This document shows, piece after piece, positions 62,503 to 64,000 of a DNA stretch of 64,000 nucleotides. The position numbers and the translations under genes were made by a program. The notes under the pieces are model-generated. The model was not told the DNA's origin. It was given only the letters and a program-made list of their open reading frames with translations, and made no database searches. This DNA is from Curvibacter sp. PD_MW3. GTDB taxonomy: Bacteria > Pseudomonadota > Gammaproteobacteria > Burkholderiales > Burkholderiaceae_C. The DNA is taken from the NCBI GenBank assembly GCA_002633085.1, contig NSIV01000001.1:186001-250000 (forward strand), in the 5' to 3' direction. Within the stretch, counting starts at the first letter, position 1. Each line of letters opens with the position of its first letter.

Positions 62503-62537
62503 GGGGGCAGACCGGCGCCTGACGCCAGCCTGCCCCC
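62503..62537 (-). terminator. hairpin between carB and greA
   Basis: GGGGGCAG (62503-62510) pairs with CTGCCCCC (62530-62537), with an inner GGCG/CGCC stem; on the minus strand TTTACTTTTAAT follows. It could end or attenuate carB transcription before greA. Confidence 0.7.
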
Positions 62538-62552
62538 GGCAGGTTGCGAAGA

Positions 62553-64000
62553 TTATGCCAGTTGCGCGTGCAGTTCCTGCACCGAATACACGTCCAGCTT
62601 GTCCAGGTACTTCATGCCCTGCACGGCTGCTTCAGCGCCGGCGATGGTGGTGAAGGTGGTCACGCGCCCCAGCAAGGCCGAGGTGCGGATGTGGCGCGAG
62701 TCGACGATGGCGTTGCGGCGTTCCTCCACCGTGTTGATGACCAGCGCGATTTCCTCGTTCTTGATCATGTCCACGACGTTGGGACGACCTTCCGTGACCT
62801 TGTTGACGACCGTGCATTCCAGGCCAGCGGCCTGGATGGCGGCAGCCGTGCCTTTGGTCGCCACGAGCGTGAAGCCCTGCGCCAACAGACCGCGCGCCAC
62901 TTCGACCGCACGCGGCTTGTCGCTTTGCTTGACCGAGATGAAGGCCTTGCCTTCACGCGGCAGCTTGGTGCCAGCACCGAGCTGCGACTTGACGAAGGCT
63001 TCGCCGAAGGTCTTGCCCACGCCCATCACCTCGCCGGTGGACTTCATCTCGGGGCCGAGGATGGTATCCACGCTGGGGAACTTGACGAAGGGGAACACCG
63101 CTTCCTTGACGCTGAAGTACGGCGGCGTCACCTCCTCGGTAATGCCCTGTTGTGCCAACGTCTGGCCGGCCATGCAGCGTGCCGCCACCTTGGCCAGCTG
63201 GATGCCGGTGGCCTTGGAAACGAAGGGCACCGTGCGCGAGGCGCGCGGGTTCACTTCCAGCACGTAGATCACGTCCTGGCCGTCGATGTTCTGGATGGCG
63301 AACTGCACGTTCATCAGGCCGACCACGTTCAGCGACGCCGCCATGGCGGCAGTCTGGCGCTTGATCTCGGCCACGGTCTCAGCCTTCAGGCTGTAGGGCG
63401 GCAGCGAGCAGGCGGAGTCGCCGCTGTGCACGCCGGCCTGTTCGATGTGTTCCATCACGCCGCCGATGAAGGTCTTGCCCTCCGGGTCGCGCAGGCAGTC
63501 CACATCGCACTCGATGGCGTCGTTCAGGAAGCGGTCCAGCAGCACCGGTGAATCGTTGCTGACCTTGACCGCTTCGCGCATGTAGCGCTCCAGGTCGCGC
63601 TGCTCGTGCACGATTTCCATCGCGCGGCCGCCGAGCACGTAGCTCGGGCGCACCACCAGCGGGTAACCCAGAGTGGCCGCCTTTTCCAGCGCCTCGGCCT
63701 CGGTACGCGCCGTGGCATTGGGCGGCTGCTTCAGGTTCAGCTCGCGCAGCAGGGCCGAGAAACGCTCGCGGTCTTCGGCAGCATCGATCATGTCGGGCGA
63801 GGTGCCGATGATCGGCACGCCTTCGGCTTCCAGGCCGAGTGCGAGTTTGAGCGGCGTCTGGCCGCCGTACTGCACGATCACGCCGGTCGGTTTTTCCTTG
63901 TCGACGATCTCCAACACGTCTTCCAGCGTCAGTGGCTCGAAGTACAGGCGGTCGGAAGTGTCGTAGTCGGTCGACACGGTCTCAGGGTTGCAGTTGACCA
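62553..64000 (-). CDS. carB: carbamoyl-phosphate synthase large subunit (partial, C-terminal part)
   Basis: The window ends inside this gene; only about 482 codons of the C-terminal half are present, starting [23 protein letters not shown]. Visible parts: the second ATP-grasp domain ([44 protein letters not shown]) and the C-terminal allosteric domain ([40 protein letters not shown]). It makes carbamoyl phosphate for arginine and pyrimidines. The N-terminal half lies beyond the right edge. Confidence 0.97.
   Translation of the reverse strand, partial: VNCNPETVSTDYDTSDRLYFEPLTLEDVLEIVDKEKPTGVIVQYGGQTPLKLALGLEAEGVPIIGTSPDMIDAAEDRERFSALLRELNLKQPPNATARTEAEALEKAATLGYPLVVRPSYVLGGRAMEIVHEQRDLERYMREAVKVSNDSPVLLDRFLNDAIECDVDCLRDPEGKTFIGGVMEHIEQAGVHSGDSACSLPPYSLKAETVAEIKRQTAAMAASLNVVGLMNVQFAIQNIDGQDVIYVLEVNPRASRTVPFVSKATGIQLAKVAARCMAGQTLAQQGITEEVTPPYFSVKEAVFPFVKFPSVDTILGPEMKSTGEVMGVGKTFGEAFVKSQLGAGTKLPREGKAFISVKQSDKPRAVEVARGLLAQGFTLVATKGTAAAIQAAGLECTVVNKVTEGRPNVVDMIKNEEIALVINTVEERRNAIVDSRHIRTSALLGRVTTFTTIAGAEAAVQGMKYLDKLDVYSVQELHAQLA

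Noticed and set aside
1..64000. CRISPR arrays, tRNA/rRNA genes, insertion sequences, integrases or prophage genes
   Set aside because: None seen on either strand. Repeats are limited to the 17-20 bp family and the GC-rich elements around rho.

Overview
The window is about 64 kb of GC-rich, densely packed chromosome with the gene content and neighbour order of a betaproteobacterium in the Burkholderiales, most likely a Comamonadaceae (Rhodoferax/Polaromonas-like) organism. This rests on recognising the protein families and on synteny such as dnaX-ybaB-recR beside the SRP RNA, folP-glmM beside ftsH-rlmE, and greA beside carB. It is not a database result. I see no transposase, integrase, prophage gene, CRISPR array, rRNA or tRNA.

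Layout. 18-3095: methyltransferase, gloB and mltD. 3221-4279: an orphan periplasmic binding protein. 4389-7755 (minus): dnaX-ybaB-recR-MAPEG, with the 4.5S SRP RNA divergent at 7840-7933. 8016-8989: small exported and GNAT proteins. 9207-19836: an organosulfur (sulfonate-type) locus with a flavoprotein, a secreted TPR protein, an ABC importer, a binding-protein-like gene paired with a di-heme peroxidase, a CysB-type regulator, ssuD and an amidohydrolase-fold gene. 19878-27069: a flavoprotein and an AddA/AddB-like recombination nuclease pair. 27154-32641: trxA, rho, rpmE2, a GT-C glycosyltransferase and a MATE exporter. 32730-52074: a phosphate-starvation island. 52133-55089: an arsenic operon. 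55188-55954: an AT-richer islet. 55955-64000: glmM, folP, ftsH, rlmE, yhbY, DUF4149, greA and the 3' part of carB.

The most coherent system is the 19-kb phosphate island. It joins pstSCAB-phoU-phoBR, polyphosphate genes (ppx, ppk, sixA), the alkaline phosphatase phoX and an olsB-plcP-agt-like operon for replacing phospholipids with phosphorus-free lipids. It also holds an EAL-CBS-GGDEF protein, an orphan amino-acid-type binding protein, and a lysine-rich protein with a ribbon-helix-helix-like C-terminus. Reading the intergenic DNA by eye I found Pho-box arrays (7-bp units at exactly 11-bp period) before pstS, the orphan binding protein, the EAL/GGDEF gene, ppk and phoX, so these scattered genes probably form one PhoB regulon.

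Other points of interest are a run of nine A residues in dnaX, placed so that a slip in either direction stops translation just after domain III (a gamma-type product); a family of eight 17-20 bp AT-centred imperfect palindromes, mostly embedded in coding sequence; an amidohydrolase-fold protein lacking the usual metal ligands; and an arsR promoter that predicts a leaderless transcript.
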